41,469 nucleotides of DNA from 73-13 sp035556075 (GCA_035556075.1 DATMFQ010000009.1:1-41469), one strand, 5' to 3'; positions 1 through 7,868 are shown, counted from the first letter of the stretch. Made by a program: numbers and translations. The notes: generated by a model from the letters alone, not told the origin.

Positions 1-60
1 GGCGGCGCCGGCCTGGATCTGCAGCTTGATCAGACCCGTGACCTTCTTCTTCGGTGCCAT
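1..60 (-). CDS. rplK: 50S ribosomal protein L11, 5' end only
   Basis: Only the first 20 codons are in the window. They read MAPKKKVTGLIKLQIQAGAA, the conserved N-terminus of L11, the protein of the GTPase-associated centre of the large subunit. The gene runs off the left edge. In most bacteria rplK follows nusG directly. Here about 1.18 kb and an oppositely oriented gene separate them, so rplK probably has its own promoter between 61 and 358. Confidence 0.93.
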   Translation of the reverse strand, partial: MAPKKKVTGLIKLQIQAGAA

Positions 61-242
61 GGTGGCTCCATTCGGTCAGGAATGCGCGGTGCGGCCCTCG
101 CGGACCGCGCCCGTCATTCTGTTGTCATGCCGAGCGGGGCCATCGGGGGTCCCGCTCTCCCGCTAGGCGGATGCCTACGGTGTCCGGCCGCCCCCGTCGA
201 CAGCTGGGGCGAGACCCTGGCGTCGGAAAGAACGACCGGACA

Positions 243-248
243 AGTGTA
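243..248 (-). promoter_or_regulatory. candidate -10 box for rplK
   Basis: TACACT on the minus strand, about 180 nt upstream of the rplK start, in the gap between the divergent rplK and nitrilase-family genes. It fits the actinobacterial TAnnnT -10 pattern. I see no convincing -35. The 61-358 gap otherwise shows only a GAATGCG motif near 80. Confidence 0.3.
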
Positions 249-358
249 GCGGATGCGGCGGGGCGGCGGCAGGTCGTGCACGACCGACCCGCGCGCACGA
301 CCGCGGAAGCGGGAAGAATGGGTGGCACGCGACGCCGGTCGCGCCGGAGGGAGACGTG

Positions 359-1159
359 ATGTCGCAGCTCGTCGCGGTCGCGCAATTCGCGCCCGGGCAG
401 GATCGCGCGGCCAATCTCTCGACCATCGCCCGGCTCGTCGCCGACGCCGTCGACCGCGGCGCCGGGCTTGTCGTCCTCCCCGAGTACGCCGCGTGGTTCC
501 AGCCCGAGCTCGGCCCCGCGTGGCTCGAGCAGGGCGAGGGACTCGACGGCGCATTCGTCACCAGCCTCACCTCCCTCGCGGACGAGCACGGCGTGCACCT
601 CGTCGCGGGCCTCCTCGAGACCGCGACCCGGACCGACCGCGTCCGCAACACGCTCGTCGCGATCGCCCCCGGCCGCGGCCTCGTCGCGACCTACCGCAAG
701 CTCCACCTCTATGACGCCTTCGGCGCGCGCGAGTCGGACTGGGTCGAGGCCGGCGAGATCGAGGCGCCCGAGGTCTTCGACTGGGACGGCCTCACTGTGG
801 GGCTGCAGACCTGCTACGACGTGCGCTTCCCCGAGGTCTCCCGCCGACTCGTCGACGCGGGCGCAGAGCTGCTCGCCATCCCCGCTGAGTGGGTGCGCGG
901 TCCGCGCAAGGAGCACCACTGGCGCACCCTCGTCACGGCGCGCGCGATCGAGAACACGGTCTACGTCGCCGCCGCGGACCACACCCCGCCGATCGGCGTC
1001 GGCACCTCGCTCATCGTCGATCCGATGGGTGTCGCCGTCGCCGAGCTCGGCGAGCAGGAGGGCATCGCGATTGCGCCGGTCGACGCGGCCCGAATCGCGC
1101 AAGTGCGACGGACAAATCCGGCGCTCGAGCTCCGGCGGTTCCGCGTCACCGACGCCTGA
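359..1159 (+). CDS. carbon-nitrogen hydrolase (nitrilase superfamily)
   Basis: A 266-residue cytoplasmic hydrolase of the nitrilase/omega-amidase superfamily. The catalytic triad is visible: Glu42 in VVLPEYAAWF, Lys114 in YRKLHLYDAF and Cys152 in LQTCYDVRFPE. The family cleaves C-N bonds of amides, omega-amides or nitriles. The arrangement resembles the Nit1/Nit2-like branch, in which deaminated glutathione or omega-amides are substrates, but the substrate cannot be read from sequence. I chose the ATG at 359 over the GTG at 356 because GGAGG at 346-350 sits 8 nt before it. The gene stands alone on the plus strand between the minus-strand genes nusG and rplK. Confidence 0.88.
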   Translation: MSQLVAVAQFAPGQDRAANLSTIARLVADAVDRGAGLVVLPEYAAWFQPELGPAWLEQGEGLDGAFVTSLTSLADEHGVHLVAGLLETATRTDRVRNTLVAIAPGRGLVATYRKLHLYDAFGARESDWVEAGEIEAPEVFDWDGLTVGLQTCYDVRFPEVSRRLVDAGAELLAIPAEWVRGPRKEHHWRTLVTARAIENTVYVAAADHTPPIGVGTSLIVDPMGVAVAELGEQEGIAIAPVDAARIAQVRRTNPALELRRFRVTDA

Positions 1160-1238
1160 TCACGTCGCAGTCGCAGCGCGTCGCGAAGGCGAATGCAGTG
1201 CCCCCACGCCGCTCAGTCGGCGGCCAGCACCGCGACCG

Positions 1239-1997
1239 TCAGAGCTTCGTGACCTGCTCGAAGCCGAGGGTGACCGGGGTCTCGCGCTCGAAGAGCGAGA
1301 CGAGGACGGTGAGCTTGCCGCCAGCCGCGTCGATCGCGTCGATCGTGCCGGGGAGCCCCGCGAAGGAGCCCTCCTTGATCGTGATCGTCTCGCCGACCTC
1401 GAAGTCGATCTCGGTCGGGATGACCCGCGCCGCCGCCTGGCCGCCCTTGCCGCTGGCCGCTTTGCCACCCGCGGGCGCCGGCGCCTCCGCGATCTGGACG
1501 GTCGACTTCAGCATCCCGAAGGCTTCCTCGAAGCGCAGCGGCACCGGGTTGTGCGCATTACCGACGAAGCCGGTCACGCCGGGCGTGTGACGCACCGCCG
1601 ACCAGGAGTCTTCGTTGAGGTCCATCCGGACGAGCACATAGGAGGGGATCCGCACGCGATTGACGAGCTTGCGCTGCCCATTCTTGATCTCGACGACGTC
1701 CTCCATGGGGACCTCGACCTCGTAGATCGAGTCCTCCATGCCGAGCGAGAGGCGACGGTTCTCGATGTTCTGCTTCACCGACTTCTCGAAGCCCGCGTAG
1801 GAGTGCACGACGTACCAGCGGCCCGGGCGCTCGCGGAGCTCCTCCTTGAAGGCCTCGTACGGGTCGACTTCGGCGGGCGCGGCGTCCTGCTCCTCGACCT
1901 CGGCATCCGCGTCCGGATCCGCCTGCGCGACGCTGTCCTCGGCGGCAGCGTCGAGCGCCTCCACCAGGTGCTGGATGTCCTCGTTGTTGTCGGTCAC
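1239..1997 (-). CDS. nusG: transcription termination/antitermination protein NusG
   Basis: A 252-residue NusG, which binds RNA polymerase and couples it to Rho or the ribosome. An acidic N-terminal extension typical of actinobacteria (about 55 residues) is followed by the NGN domain (RPGRWYVVHSYAGFEKSVKQ, then VLVRMDLNEDSW and TPGVTGFVG). After an Ala/Gly-rich linker comes the KOW domain (VGETITIKEGSFAGLPGTI). The start is GTG, 23 bp after the end of secE. secE-nusG is the conserved order, but the usual next gene, rplK, is displaced. Confidence 0.96.
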   Translation of the reverse strand: MTDNNEDIQHLVEALDAAAEDSVAQADPDADAEVEEQDAAPAEVDPYEAFKEELRERPGRWYVVHSYAGFEKSVKQNIENRRLSLGMEDSIYEVEVPMEDVVEIKNGQRKLVNRVRIPSYVLVRMDLNEDSWSAVRHTPGVTGFVGNAHNPVPLRFEEAFGMLKSTVQIAEAPAPAGGKAASGKGGQAAARVIPTEIDFEVGETITIKEGSFAGLPGTIDAIDAAGGKLTVLVSLFERETPVTLGFEQVTKL

Positions 1998-2020
1998 GTT
2001 CTTGGGTCCTCGAGTGGTGT

Positions 2021-2308
2021 CTAGGGCTGGTACAGGGAGATATCGCCGAACACGTAGGCGACGAGATAGCCGAATCCGGTGTCGAGCCCGGTGATGATGG
2101 CCATCATGACGACGACGAAGACGAGCACGACACCCGTGTAGGTGAAGAGCTCCTTCCGCGTCGGGGTGACGACCTTGCGGAGCTCGGCCATCACCTGGCG
2201 GAGGAACAGCGCAATCCGGGCGAAGATCCCCTTATTGGCGGCACGGGCAGCGCGGGCGGTCGCGACGACGTCCTCGGACGGCTCATCGACGACGTCGTGT
2301 GAAGCCAA
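2021..2308 (-). CDS. secE: preprotein translocase subunit SecE
   Basis: The small SecE subunit of the SecYEG channel. An acidic, Ala-rich N-terminus leads into the amphipathic helix (FLRQVMAELRKVVTPTRKEL) and one membrane segment (TGVVLVFVVVMMAII) near the C-terminus. The start is ambiguous. TTG at 2308 lies 8 nt after AAAGG, while GTG at 2317 lies 4 nt after AAGG. I favour TTG on spacing; the difference is three residues. It lies between tRNA-Trp and nusG, an order also known from mycobacteria. Confidence 0.92.
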   Translation of the reverse strand: MASHDVVDEPSEDVVATARAARAANKGIFARIALFLRQVMAELRKVVTPTRKELFTYTGVVLVFVVVMMAIITGLDTGFGYLVAYVFGDISLYQP

Positions 2309-2368
2309 GTCACGCACCTTTCCTTGTCCCGGCCGCGCCGGTCGCGGCCATGCGCCGCGTTGGATTCG

Positions 2369-2441
2369 CAGGGCGGACAGGGCTCGAACCTGCAACCTGC
2401 GGTTTTGGAGACCGCTGCGCTACCAATTGCGCCACCGCCCT
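2369..2441 (-). tRNA. tRNA-Trp (CCA)
   Basis: A 73-nt cloverleaf. Acceptor arms AGGGCGG and CCGCCCT pair, the anticodon loop is CTCCAAA with anticodon CCA, and the T arm contains GGTTCGAGCCC. The CCA tail is not encoded. It precedes secE, as trpT does in mycobacteria. Confidence 0.97.
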
Positions 2442-2508
2442 TCGTCGTGCCCGGCAGGCACCACGAAGCATGGGGTTTTGCAACCCCGGCGGACCAGTGT
2501 ACGCCACG

Positions 2509-2514
2509 TAGCAT
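2509..2514 (+). promoter_or_regulatory. -10 box, leaderless start of aminotransferase
   Basis: TAGCAT followed by exactly 6 nt and the GTG start at 2521. No ribosome-binding site precedes the GTG, so transcription probably begins at the start codon. Upstream, 2472-2487 is a small hairpin (GGGGTT/AACCCC) of unknown role. Confidence 0.6.
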
Positions 2515-2520
2515 GGTGCC

Positions 2521-3720
2521 GTGCCACGCATCTCACAGCGCATCGGGTCCATCGCCGAGTCCGCGACCCTCAAGGTCGACGCGAAGGCGAAGGCACTCAA
2601 GGCCGCCGGTCGGCCGGTCATCTCCTATGCCGCCGGGGAGCCGGATTTCGCGACGCCCGCGAATGTCGTCGAGGCCGCGACGCGTGCCGTCGCCGACCCG
2701 CGCAATCACCGCTACACCCCCGCCGCGGGCCTGCCCGAGCTCCGCGAGGCGATCGCCGCAAAGACGGCGCGCGACTCCGGCTGGGCGGTCGATGCCTCGC
2801 AGGTCATCGTGACGAACGGCGGCAAGCAGGCGGTGTACCAGGCCTTCGCCACGCTCCTCGACCCGGGTGACGAGGTGCTGCTGCCGGCGCCGTACTGGAC
2901 GACCTACCCCGAGGCGGTCCGGCTCGCCGGCGGTGTCCCGGTCGAGGTGTTCGCCCCCGCCGAGCAGGGCTACAAGGTCACCGTGGCACAGCTCGAGGCG
3001 GCGCGCACCCCACGCTCGAAGGTGCTGCTCTTCGTGTCCCCGTCCAACCCGACGGGCGCGGTGTACAGCGCTGCGGAGACGAGGGCGATCGGCGAGTGGG
3101 CCGAGGCGAACGGCCTCTGGGTCATCAGCGACGAGATCTACCAGCACCTCACCTACGGTGACCTCGCGGGACGTCCTGCGCCCGCCATCGTCGGCGAGGT
3201 GCCCGCTCTCGCCGACCGGACGATCCTCGTCAACGGTGTCGCGAAGTCGTATGCGATGACCGGCTGGCGGCTCGGCTGGATGGTCGGCCCGACCGACGCG
3301 ATCAAGGCCGCCTCGAATCTGCAGTCCCACCTCACGAGCAATGTGAACAACATCGCGCAGCGCGCCGCGCTCGAAGCGCTCACCGGCCCGCAGGACACCG
3401 TCGAAGTGATGCGCGTCGCATTCGACCGACGGCGTCAGGCGATCGTCGCGGGGCTGTCGGCGATCGACGGGATCGTCGTGCCCGACCCGCTCGGCGCGTT
3501 CTACGTCTACCCCGACGTGCGGGCGCTGCTCGGGCGCGAGTGGGGCGGCGTCACGCCGCACACGACCCTCGAGCTCGCCGACCTCATCCTCGAGCAGGCC
3601 GAGGTCGCCGTCGTCCCCGGCGAGGCCTTCGGCCCGAGCGGCTACCTCCGGCTCAGCTACGCGCTCGGCGACGAGGAGCTCGCCGAGGGCGTCGCCCGCC
3701 TCACCCGCCTCTTCGCCTGA
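2521..3720 (+). CDS. class I/II pyridoxal-phosphate aminotransferase (aspartate aminotransferase-like)
   Basis: A 399-residue fold-type I aminotransferase close to the I-gamma aspartate aminotransferases. Visible motifs are SPSNPTGAVYS (Asn176), ISDEIYQHLTYGD and the PLP-lysine region AKSYAMTGWRLGW with Lys242. A C-terminal PGEAFG...YLRLSYA region carries the substrate-carboxylate Arg. It probably moves amino groups between glutamate and oxaloacetate or a related keto acid; the exact substrate is not provable. It is on the strand opposite its neighbours tRNA-Trp and murB, and ends 109 bp before the convergent murB. Confidence 0.9.
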   Translation: MPRISQRIGSIAESATLKVDAKAKALKAAGRPVISYAAGEPDFATPANVVEAATRAVADPRNHRYTPAAGLPELREAIAAKTARDSGWAVDASQVIVTNGGKQAVYQAFATLLDPGDEVLLPAPYWTTYPEAVRLAGGVPVEVFAPAEQGYKVTVAQLEAARTPRSKVLLFVSPSNPTGAVYSAAETRAIGEWAEANGLWVISDEIYQHLTYGDLAGRPAPAIVGEVPALADRTILVNGVAKSYAMTGWRLGWMVGPTDAIKAASNLQSHLTSNVNNIAQRAALEALTGPQDTVEVMRVAFDRRRQAIVAGLSAIDGIVVPDPLGAFYVYPDVRALLGREWGGVTPHTTLELADLILEQAEVAVVPGEAFGPSGYLRLSYALGDEELAEGVARLTRLFA

Positions 3721-3747
3721 CCCCCGCTCCCTACCGCCCCCACCCCA

Positions 3748-3817
3748 CCGAGGGTGCGTCGATGTGCCCAGGGTGTGCCCACGAACACGCACCGTCGGCG
3801 AGTGGACGCACCCTCGG
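3748..3817. terminator. inverted repeat between convergent genes
   Basis: Perfect 13-bp arms CCGAGGGTGCGTC (3748-3760) and GACGCACCCTCGG (3805-3817) enclose 44 nt in the gap between the convergent aminotransferase and murB. The position suits a bidirectional terminator. The long loop and lack of a T-tract make this tentative. Confidence 0.45.
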
Positions 3818-3829
3818 CGGGAAGCGGGG

Positions 3830-4921
3830 TCAGAGGAGGATCGGCTCGGGCTGCAGGTTGACACCGAAGTCGGCCGACACCCGTGCCTGGATGAACCCGG
3901 CGAGCTGCAGGACCTCGGCGGCGGTCGCGCCCCCCGCATTCGTGATCGAGAGCGCATGGCGCGGCGACAGCTGCGCGCGCGAGCCGGGGATCGCGTATCC
4001 CTTCGGGATGCCGGCGGCCTCGATGAGCCAGGCGGCCGCGAGCTTGACGCTGCGCGCATCCGCAAACCCGCGCAGCACCGGGCCCGCCTCCAGTGGCGCG
4101 GCGACCGGGGCCTCAAGCGGCCCGACCGGGTAGCGCGGCGCCTCGGGCGGCAGCGAGCGCGCCCAGTTCTCGTCGACGACCGGGTTCATGAAGAACGAGC
4201 CGCAGGAGTCGGGCATGCCCGGGCCGATGAGCATCCCCTTCTCACCACGAATGCGCAGCACCGCCTCCCGCACCTGACTCGCGGGGACCGTCGCGCCGGA
4301 CGCGACCCCGAGCGCGGCCGCGAGCTGCCCGTAGCGCACTGTCGCGCGATCCGATGGGGGCAGCGCGAGCTCAACGGCGAGCACGACGCCCCGTCGCCCT
4401 TGCTTCATCGCACTCGTCCGGTAGCCGAGGCCGAGATCGGCGGCGGCGACTCGCTCGATGCGGCCACTGACCCCGTCGAGGAAGTCGACGCTGACGAGCG
4501 ACTCGGCGATCTCCGCGCCGTAGGCCCCAATGTTTTGCACTGGTGCGGCGCCGGCCGAGCCAGGGATGCCGCTGAGCGCCGCGAGAGTGCCGAGCCCGCG
4601 CTCGATCGTCGCGGCGACCACCCCGTCCCACGGCTCGCCGGCGGCGACCCGAAGGTGCACGAGGCCATCGTCGGCCGCAACCGACTCGATCCCCCGCACG
4701 CCGCCGGTCAGCACGACCGGACCGGGCACGCCCGCGTCGGGCGCGACCACGTTCGAGCCACCGCCGAGGACGAGGACCGACTCCGGGCCCTCCTCGGCCT
4801 CGCGCCACGCCGTACGGACGGCCTCGACGAGCTCGGTCACCGACTCGGGCCGGTGCACCGCGGTCGGGGCGCCGCCGACGCGCATCGTCGTGAGATCCGC
4901 GAGCGTCGTCCGCTCGGTCAC
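3830..4921 (-). CDS. murB: UDP-N-acetylenolpyruvoylglucosamine reductase
   Basis: A 363-residue MurB, the FAD enzyme that reduces UDP-GlcNAc-enolpyruvate to UDP-MurNAc in peptidoglycan synthesis. Seen: TTMRVGGAP near the N-terminus, the FAD-binding VLVLGGGSNVV, GIPGSAGAAPVQNIGAYG, the catalytic-serine segment PDSCGSFFMNPVV and a C-terminal LQPEPILL. The GTG start overlaps the stop of the upstream dehydratase gene in GTGA, so the two are translationally coupled. It is longer than E. coli MurB, as usual for actinobacteria. Confidence 0.95.
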   Translation of the reverse strand: MTERTTLADLTTMRVGGAPTAVHRPESVTELVEAVRTAWREAEEGPESVLVLGGGSNVVAPDAGVPGPVVLTGGVRGIESVAADDGLVHLRVAAGEPWDGVVAATIERGLGTLAALSGIPGSAGAAPVQNIGAYGAEIAESLVSVDFLDGVSGRIERVAAADLGLGYRTSAMKQGRRGVVLAVELALPPSDRATVRYGQLAAALGVASGATVPASQVREAVLRIRGEKGMLIGPGMPDSCGSFFMNPVVDENWARSLPPEAPRYPVGPLEAPVAAPLEAGPVLRGFADARSVKLAAAWLIEAAGIPKGYAIPGSRAQLSPRHALSITNAGGATAAEVLQLAGFIQARVSADFGVNLQPEPILL

Positions 4922-5355
4922 GGCACCGCCACCCGCACCTGAGCCTTGCCAAGCACGGTCTGCTCGGCGGCGGTCACGGTGAGGTCGACCCGGACGATGC
5001 GTGTGCCCTCGTCGACCGCGCCGACCTTCGCCGCGATGTGGACCTCGGCGCCCTCGACCGCATCGACGACGACCATCCGGGTGAAGCGGACCCCGTATTC
5101 GACGATCCGGGCGCGCGTGCCGTCGGCGTCTGGCTTCAGGCCGGCGACCCAGTCGACAACGGGCTGCACGGCAGCGCCCATCGTGAGCATGCCGTGGGCG
5201 ATGACGCCCGGGAGCCCCATGGCGAGCGCGACCGTCTCGTCCTGGTGGATCTGGTTGTGGTCGCCGGAGGCGGCCGCGTAGCGCAACAGCTCGGCGCGGG
5301 TGAGGCGGATCGTGCGCTCGGCGAGTGATGCGCCGGACTCGGGGAGCGCATTCAT
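4918..5355 (-). CDS. MaoC-like (3R)-hydroxyacyl dehydratase, HadB-like subunit
   Basis: A 145-residue hot-dog-fold dehydratase. The catalytic signature is present: AASGDHNQIHQDE (Asp/His) followed by GLPGVIAHGMLTMG. In mycobacteria HadB is the catalytic partner of HadA or HadC in FAS-II dehydration, encoded beside secE-nusG as here. This organism probably lacks mycolic acids, so the substrate is more likely an ordinary acyl-ACP or acyl-CoA. It overlaps the HadA-like gene by ATGA and murB by GTGA. Confidence 0.88.
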   Translation of the reverse strand: MNALPESGASLAERTIRLTRAELLRYAAASGDHNQIHQDETVALAMGLPGVIAHGMLTMGAAVQPVVDWVAGLKPDADGTRARIVEYGVRFTRMVVVDAVEGAEVHIAAKVGAVDEGTRIVRVDLTVTAAEQTVLGKAQVRVAVP

Positions 5356-5765
5356 GCGGCGTCCTCCTCGCCGATGACGAGCACGCTCGTCGCGGTCGCG
5401 ACCTGCTCCCCCGCCGCGTCACGGACCACCGTCTCCGCCGTGAGCATCGTCGCCGGGCCGAGCGCACGCATCGCGGTGACGGTGAGCTCGCCCGTGAGCA
5501 CATCGCCGATGACGATGTCGCGGGTCGTCGCGAATCGCTGCTCGCCGTGCACGACCCGGCTCAGCACGATCCCGGTGCTCGGGTCGGCGAGCAGCTCGTC
5601 GAGCGCTGCTTGCTGCACGACGATGGGGTAGGTCGGGGGCGCGATCGATGCGTCCGGGTCGCTCGCGAGGACCGCGGTGGCGAACGCGTGGACCGACGCG
5701 GCGGTGACCTCGATCGGTGCGGTCGCGGGGAACGCGCGCCCCAGGAGCTCGGGGTTCACGGGCAT
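5352..5765 (-). CDS. FAS1-type dehydratase, HadA-like subunit
   Basis: A 137-residue MaoC N-terminal-type hot-dog protein (VNPELLGRAFPATAPIEVTA, IAPPTYPIVVQQAA, GEQRFATTRDIVIGDVLT). It lacks the catalytic Asp/His signature, as HadA does, and should act as the substrate-binding half of a heterodimer with the next gene. It starts the hadA-hadB-murB unit. The ATG at 5765 is preceded by TAGGCT and 6 nt, with no ribosome site. Confidence 0.85.
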   Translation of the reverse strand: MPVNPELLGRAFPATAPIEVTAASVHAFATAVLASDPDASIAPPTYPIVVQQAALDELLADPSTGIVLSRVVHGEQRFATTRDIVIGDVLTGELTVTAMRALGPATMLTAETVVRDAAGEQVATATSVLVIGEEDAA

Positions 5766-5771
5766 GGCGAC

Positions 5772-5777
5772 AGCCTA
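5772..5777 (-). promoter_or_regulatory. -10 box, leaderless start of hadA-like gene
   Basis: TAGGCT on the minus strand, exactly 6 nt before the ATG at 5765. Confidence 0.6.
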
Positions 5778-5908
5778 GCGATTCACTCACAGGGGTCGCG
5801 GCAGGCCAGTCATCCACAGTTTCGGACCGGGCCCGGGCGGGCGCCCGGCGAATCGGGCACGATCGGCGCACGCATCGGCGAGTGCCGAGCGGAAAGGAGC
5901 TACGAAAG

Positions 5909-6445
5909 ATGTCGGCACGAATGGCACGGGTCGCGGCCCGGCGGCGAGCGGGACGTCGCCGGGCCACCGCGACCGTCGGGGTGCTCGGGCTGCTCGGGAT
6001 CGGTCTCGGCGTCGGCGCCGCCGTCGCCACCACGGCGGCCTGGACCGACCAGGTGTGGTGGGCCGGTGACGTCGCAACGGGGACCGCCGATTTGCAGGGC
6101 TCGCTCGATGGGGTCACCTGGGTCGACTCGAACGACTCGGGCGCGGTGGAACTCCTGATCCCGGCGTTGAGCGACCTTCGGCCGGGTGACACGGTCACCA
6201 CCCCCATCCACGTCCGCAACGTCGGCGACCTGAGCGTCGAGATCACTGGCACCGCGAGCGGGAGCGGTGCGCTCTTTACCGGGACCGCCCCGGTGACGGC
6301 CGCGCTTAGCGCAGTCCCCGCGACGCTGGCGGGCGGCTCGCCCGCGACCGCCCTCCTCACCGTGACCGCACCAGAGTGGACCGGGCAGGAGCACATGGGC
6401 GAATCGGGTGCCGTGACGGTGACGCTGACCGGCGCCGTGCCGTGA
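5909..6445 (+). CDS. exported protein with SipW-type (alternate) signal peptide
   Basis: A 178-residue secreted protein. A very basic N-terminus (ARRRAGRRRA) precedes a hydrophobic core and then AAWTDQVWWAGDVATGTADL, the pattern of TasA/CalY-like proteins cleaved by SipW-type peptidases. The mature part is a beta-rich, Thr/Gly-rich domain (VRNVGDLSVEITGTASGSG). It could be a fibre, pilin-like or matrix subunit; no function can be assigned. AAAGGAG at 5893-5899 supports the ATG at 5909. It overlaps the signal peptidase gene by GTGA. Confidence 0.85.
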   Translation: MSARMARVAARRRAGRRRATATVGVLGLLGIGLGVGAAVATTAAWTDQVWWAGDVATGTADLQGSLDGVTWVDSNDSGAVELLIPALSDLRPGDTVTTPIHVRNVGDLSVEITGTASGSGALFTGTAPVTAALSAVPATLAGGSPATALLTVTAPEWTGQEHMGESGAVTVTLTGAVP

Positions 6446-7530
6446 TTCGGGCGGTCCGGGTCGCGGCGACGATTGGGATCTGGGCGCTCGCCGCCGCGGG
6501 CCTCCTCGGTGCCGCGGTCTGGGTGCTCGCCCAGTTCGGCGTCGTGCAGCCGCTCGTCGTCGTCTCCGAGTCGATGCGACCGGCACTGCGCACCGGCGAC
6601 ATCGTCGTCGCGGTCCGGGTCCCGGTCGCCTCGCTCGCGCCAGGGGACATCGTCAGCGTCGCTCGGGACGACACCGCGCGATTCATCACGCATCGCCTCG
6701 TCGCAGCGGTGCCGGCGTCCGGCACTGACTGGTCGCTCATGCTCAAGGGGGATGCCAACCCCGTCGCCGATCCCGCCGCGTACCCCGTCGGCGGTGAGGT
6801 GCTCAAGGTCGTGTGGCGCGCACCGCTGCGGCTCCCGCTCGGCGCTGCCGCGGCGCTTGGCCGCGCGGAGGCGGCCTGGTCCGACGTCGTGTACGCCATG
6901 CTCGAGCTCAGGACGCCGGTACCTGGCCCGGCGCCCTACACGATCACGACGACGGCGGCGTGGAATGGGCTCGCTGGCATCAGCACCGCGATCTGCCCGG
7001 ATGGGGCGACGATCGAATACGATTGGGCGCCGACCGGCTCCTGGACCGGTGTCGACGGCGGTGGCGACAGCGCGGCGATCGACGTCGCCTTCACGTGGGA
7101 CCAGCACGTCGCCCTCCACACGAATGCGCGCTGTCACCTGGACGGGCGCGTCTCCGACTGGGTGCCCGCGAGCAACAACGGCGTGACGCACGGCATCCGA
7201 TGGCCGTATGTGTCGGGGTGGTCCGGGTACACGGACGCGCCGAGTCGACGTTTCGAGGCGCACTTCGAGTGCCCCGCGGGGACCACGGGCTCCGTGGTGC
7301 GCATCGGGCTCCGGCGCAGCGGATCATCACCGACCACGGCGTTATGGAGTGCGCCCGGCTCGCACCTCGTCGTCAACTGGTCGGGCACCATGGGCAACGG
7401 CTCGGTCGCCATGCACGTCGCCTGCAGCGGGCCGTGGGGCGTCGCGTCGACCTTCGCGAGCCACGAATTCGGCCCCGGCTGTGTGCCGACGATCCTCGTC
7501 GCGATCTGCACCGACTACTACCTCGGGTGA
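6442..7530 (+). CDS. SipW/ER-type signal peptidase I with Cys-rich C-terminal domain
   Basis: A 362-residue protein. Residues about 5-30 are one membrane anchor. SESMRPALRTGDIV supplies nucleophile Ser44 and FITHRLV supplies His84, the Ser/His dyad of SipW and ER/archaeal signal peptidases, in place of the bacterial Ser/Lys dyad. The peptidase ends near residue 160. The remaining roughly 200 residues, outside the membrane by topology, form a Trp/Gly-rich domain with six cysteines (in AICPDG, ARCHLDG, FECPAG, VACSGPW, GPGCVPT and ICTDYYLG). I do not recognise this domain. It is coupled to the upstream exported protein, its likely substrate. Confidence 0.83.
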   Translation: MIRAVRVAATIGIWALAAAGLLGAAVWVLAQFGVVQPLVVVSESMRPALRTGDIVVAVRVPVASLAPGDIVSVARDDTARFITHRLVAAVPASGTDWSLMLKGDANPVADPAAYPVGGEVLKVVWRAPLRLPLGAAAALGRAEAAWSDVVYAMLELRTPVPGPAPYTITTTAAWNGLAGISTAICPDGATIEYDWAPTGSWTGVDGGGDSAAIDVAFTWDQHVALHTNARCHLDGRVSDWVPASNNGVTHGIRWPYVSGWSGYTDAPSRRFEAHFECPAGTTGSVVRIGLRRSGSSPTTALWSAPGSHLVVNWSGTMGNGSVAMHVACSGPWGVASTFASHEFGPGCVPTILVAICTDYYLG

Positions 7531-7532
7531 GG

Positions 7533-7622
7533 TCAGGTGTGGGCGGCGATGTACTGCTCGACGGCGTCCCGGGCGATACTCGCGGCCGGAGAGCTCGTGA
7601 ACCGCGTAAATCGTGAGGTCAC
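7533..7622 (-). pseudogene. possible remnant of a small gene
   Basis: A 29-codon minus-strand reading frame from GTG 7622 ending ASIARDAVEQYIAAHT. That tail resembles the last helix of a ribbon-helix-helix antitoxin. No ribosome site or upstream part is present, so it may be a decayed 3' end or chance. Confidence 0.2.
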
Positions 7623-7676
7623 TTTGAGAGGGGGTGGGTCGGCGTAGAAATGACGGCTGACCAGGACGTTTCGTTG

Positions 7677-7750
7677 TAGCTCGGGCGGGGCTCGATCCCG
7701 CGACCTCACGATTATGAGTCGTGCGCTCTAACCAACTGAGCTACCGAGCC
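7677..7750 (-). tRNA. tRNA-Met (CAT)
   Basis: A 74-nt cloverleaf with acceptor GGCTCGG/CCGAGCT, D arm TAGCTCAGTTGGTTAGAGC, anticodon loop CTCATAA and T arm GGGATCGAGCCCC. The first pair is G-U, unlike the mismatch of initiators, so this is the elongator form. A lysidine-modified Ile isoacceptor is less likely but not excluded. Confidence 0.93.
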
Positions 7751-7796
7751 AGGCATGGCGTGGGCGACCCCCGCATTCGGGATCATCCACGTCACG

Positions 7797-7868
7797 AGCC
7801 CCCTGCGGGAATCGGACCCGCTACCTCTTCCTTACCAAGGAAGCGCTCTACCAATGAGCTAAGGGGGC
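7797..7868 (-). tRNA. tRNA-Thr (GGT)
   Basis: A 72-nt cloverleaf with acceptor GCCCCCT/AGGGGGC, anticodon stem CTTCC/GGAAG, loop TTGGTAA (anticodon GGT) and T arm GGGTCCGATTCCC. It lies 46 nt upstream of tRNA-Met on the same strand, probably in one transcript. Confidence 0.96.

Noticed and set aside
2472..2487. Operator or terminator hairpin GGGGTT/AACCCC
   Set aside because: Stem of only 6 bp in a divergent gap between tRNA-Trp and the aminotransferase; too weak to assign.
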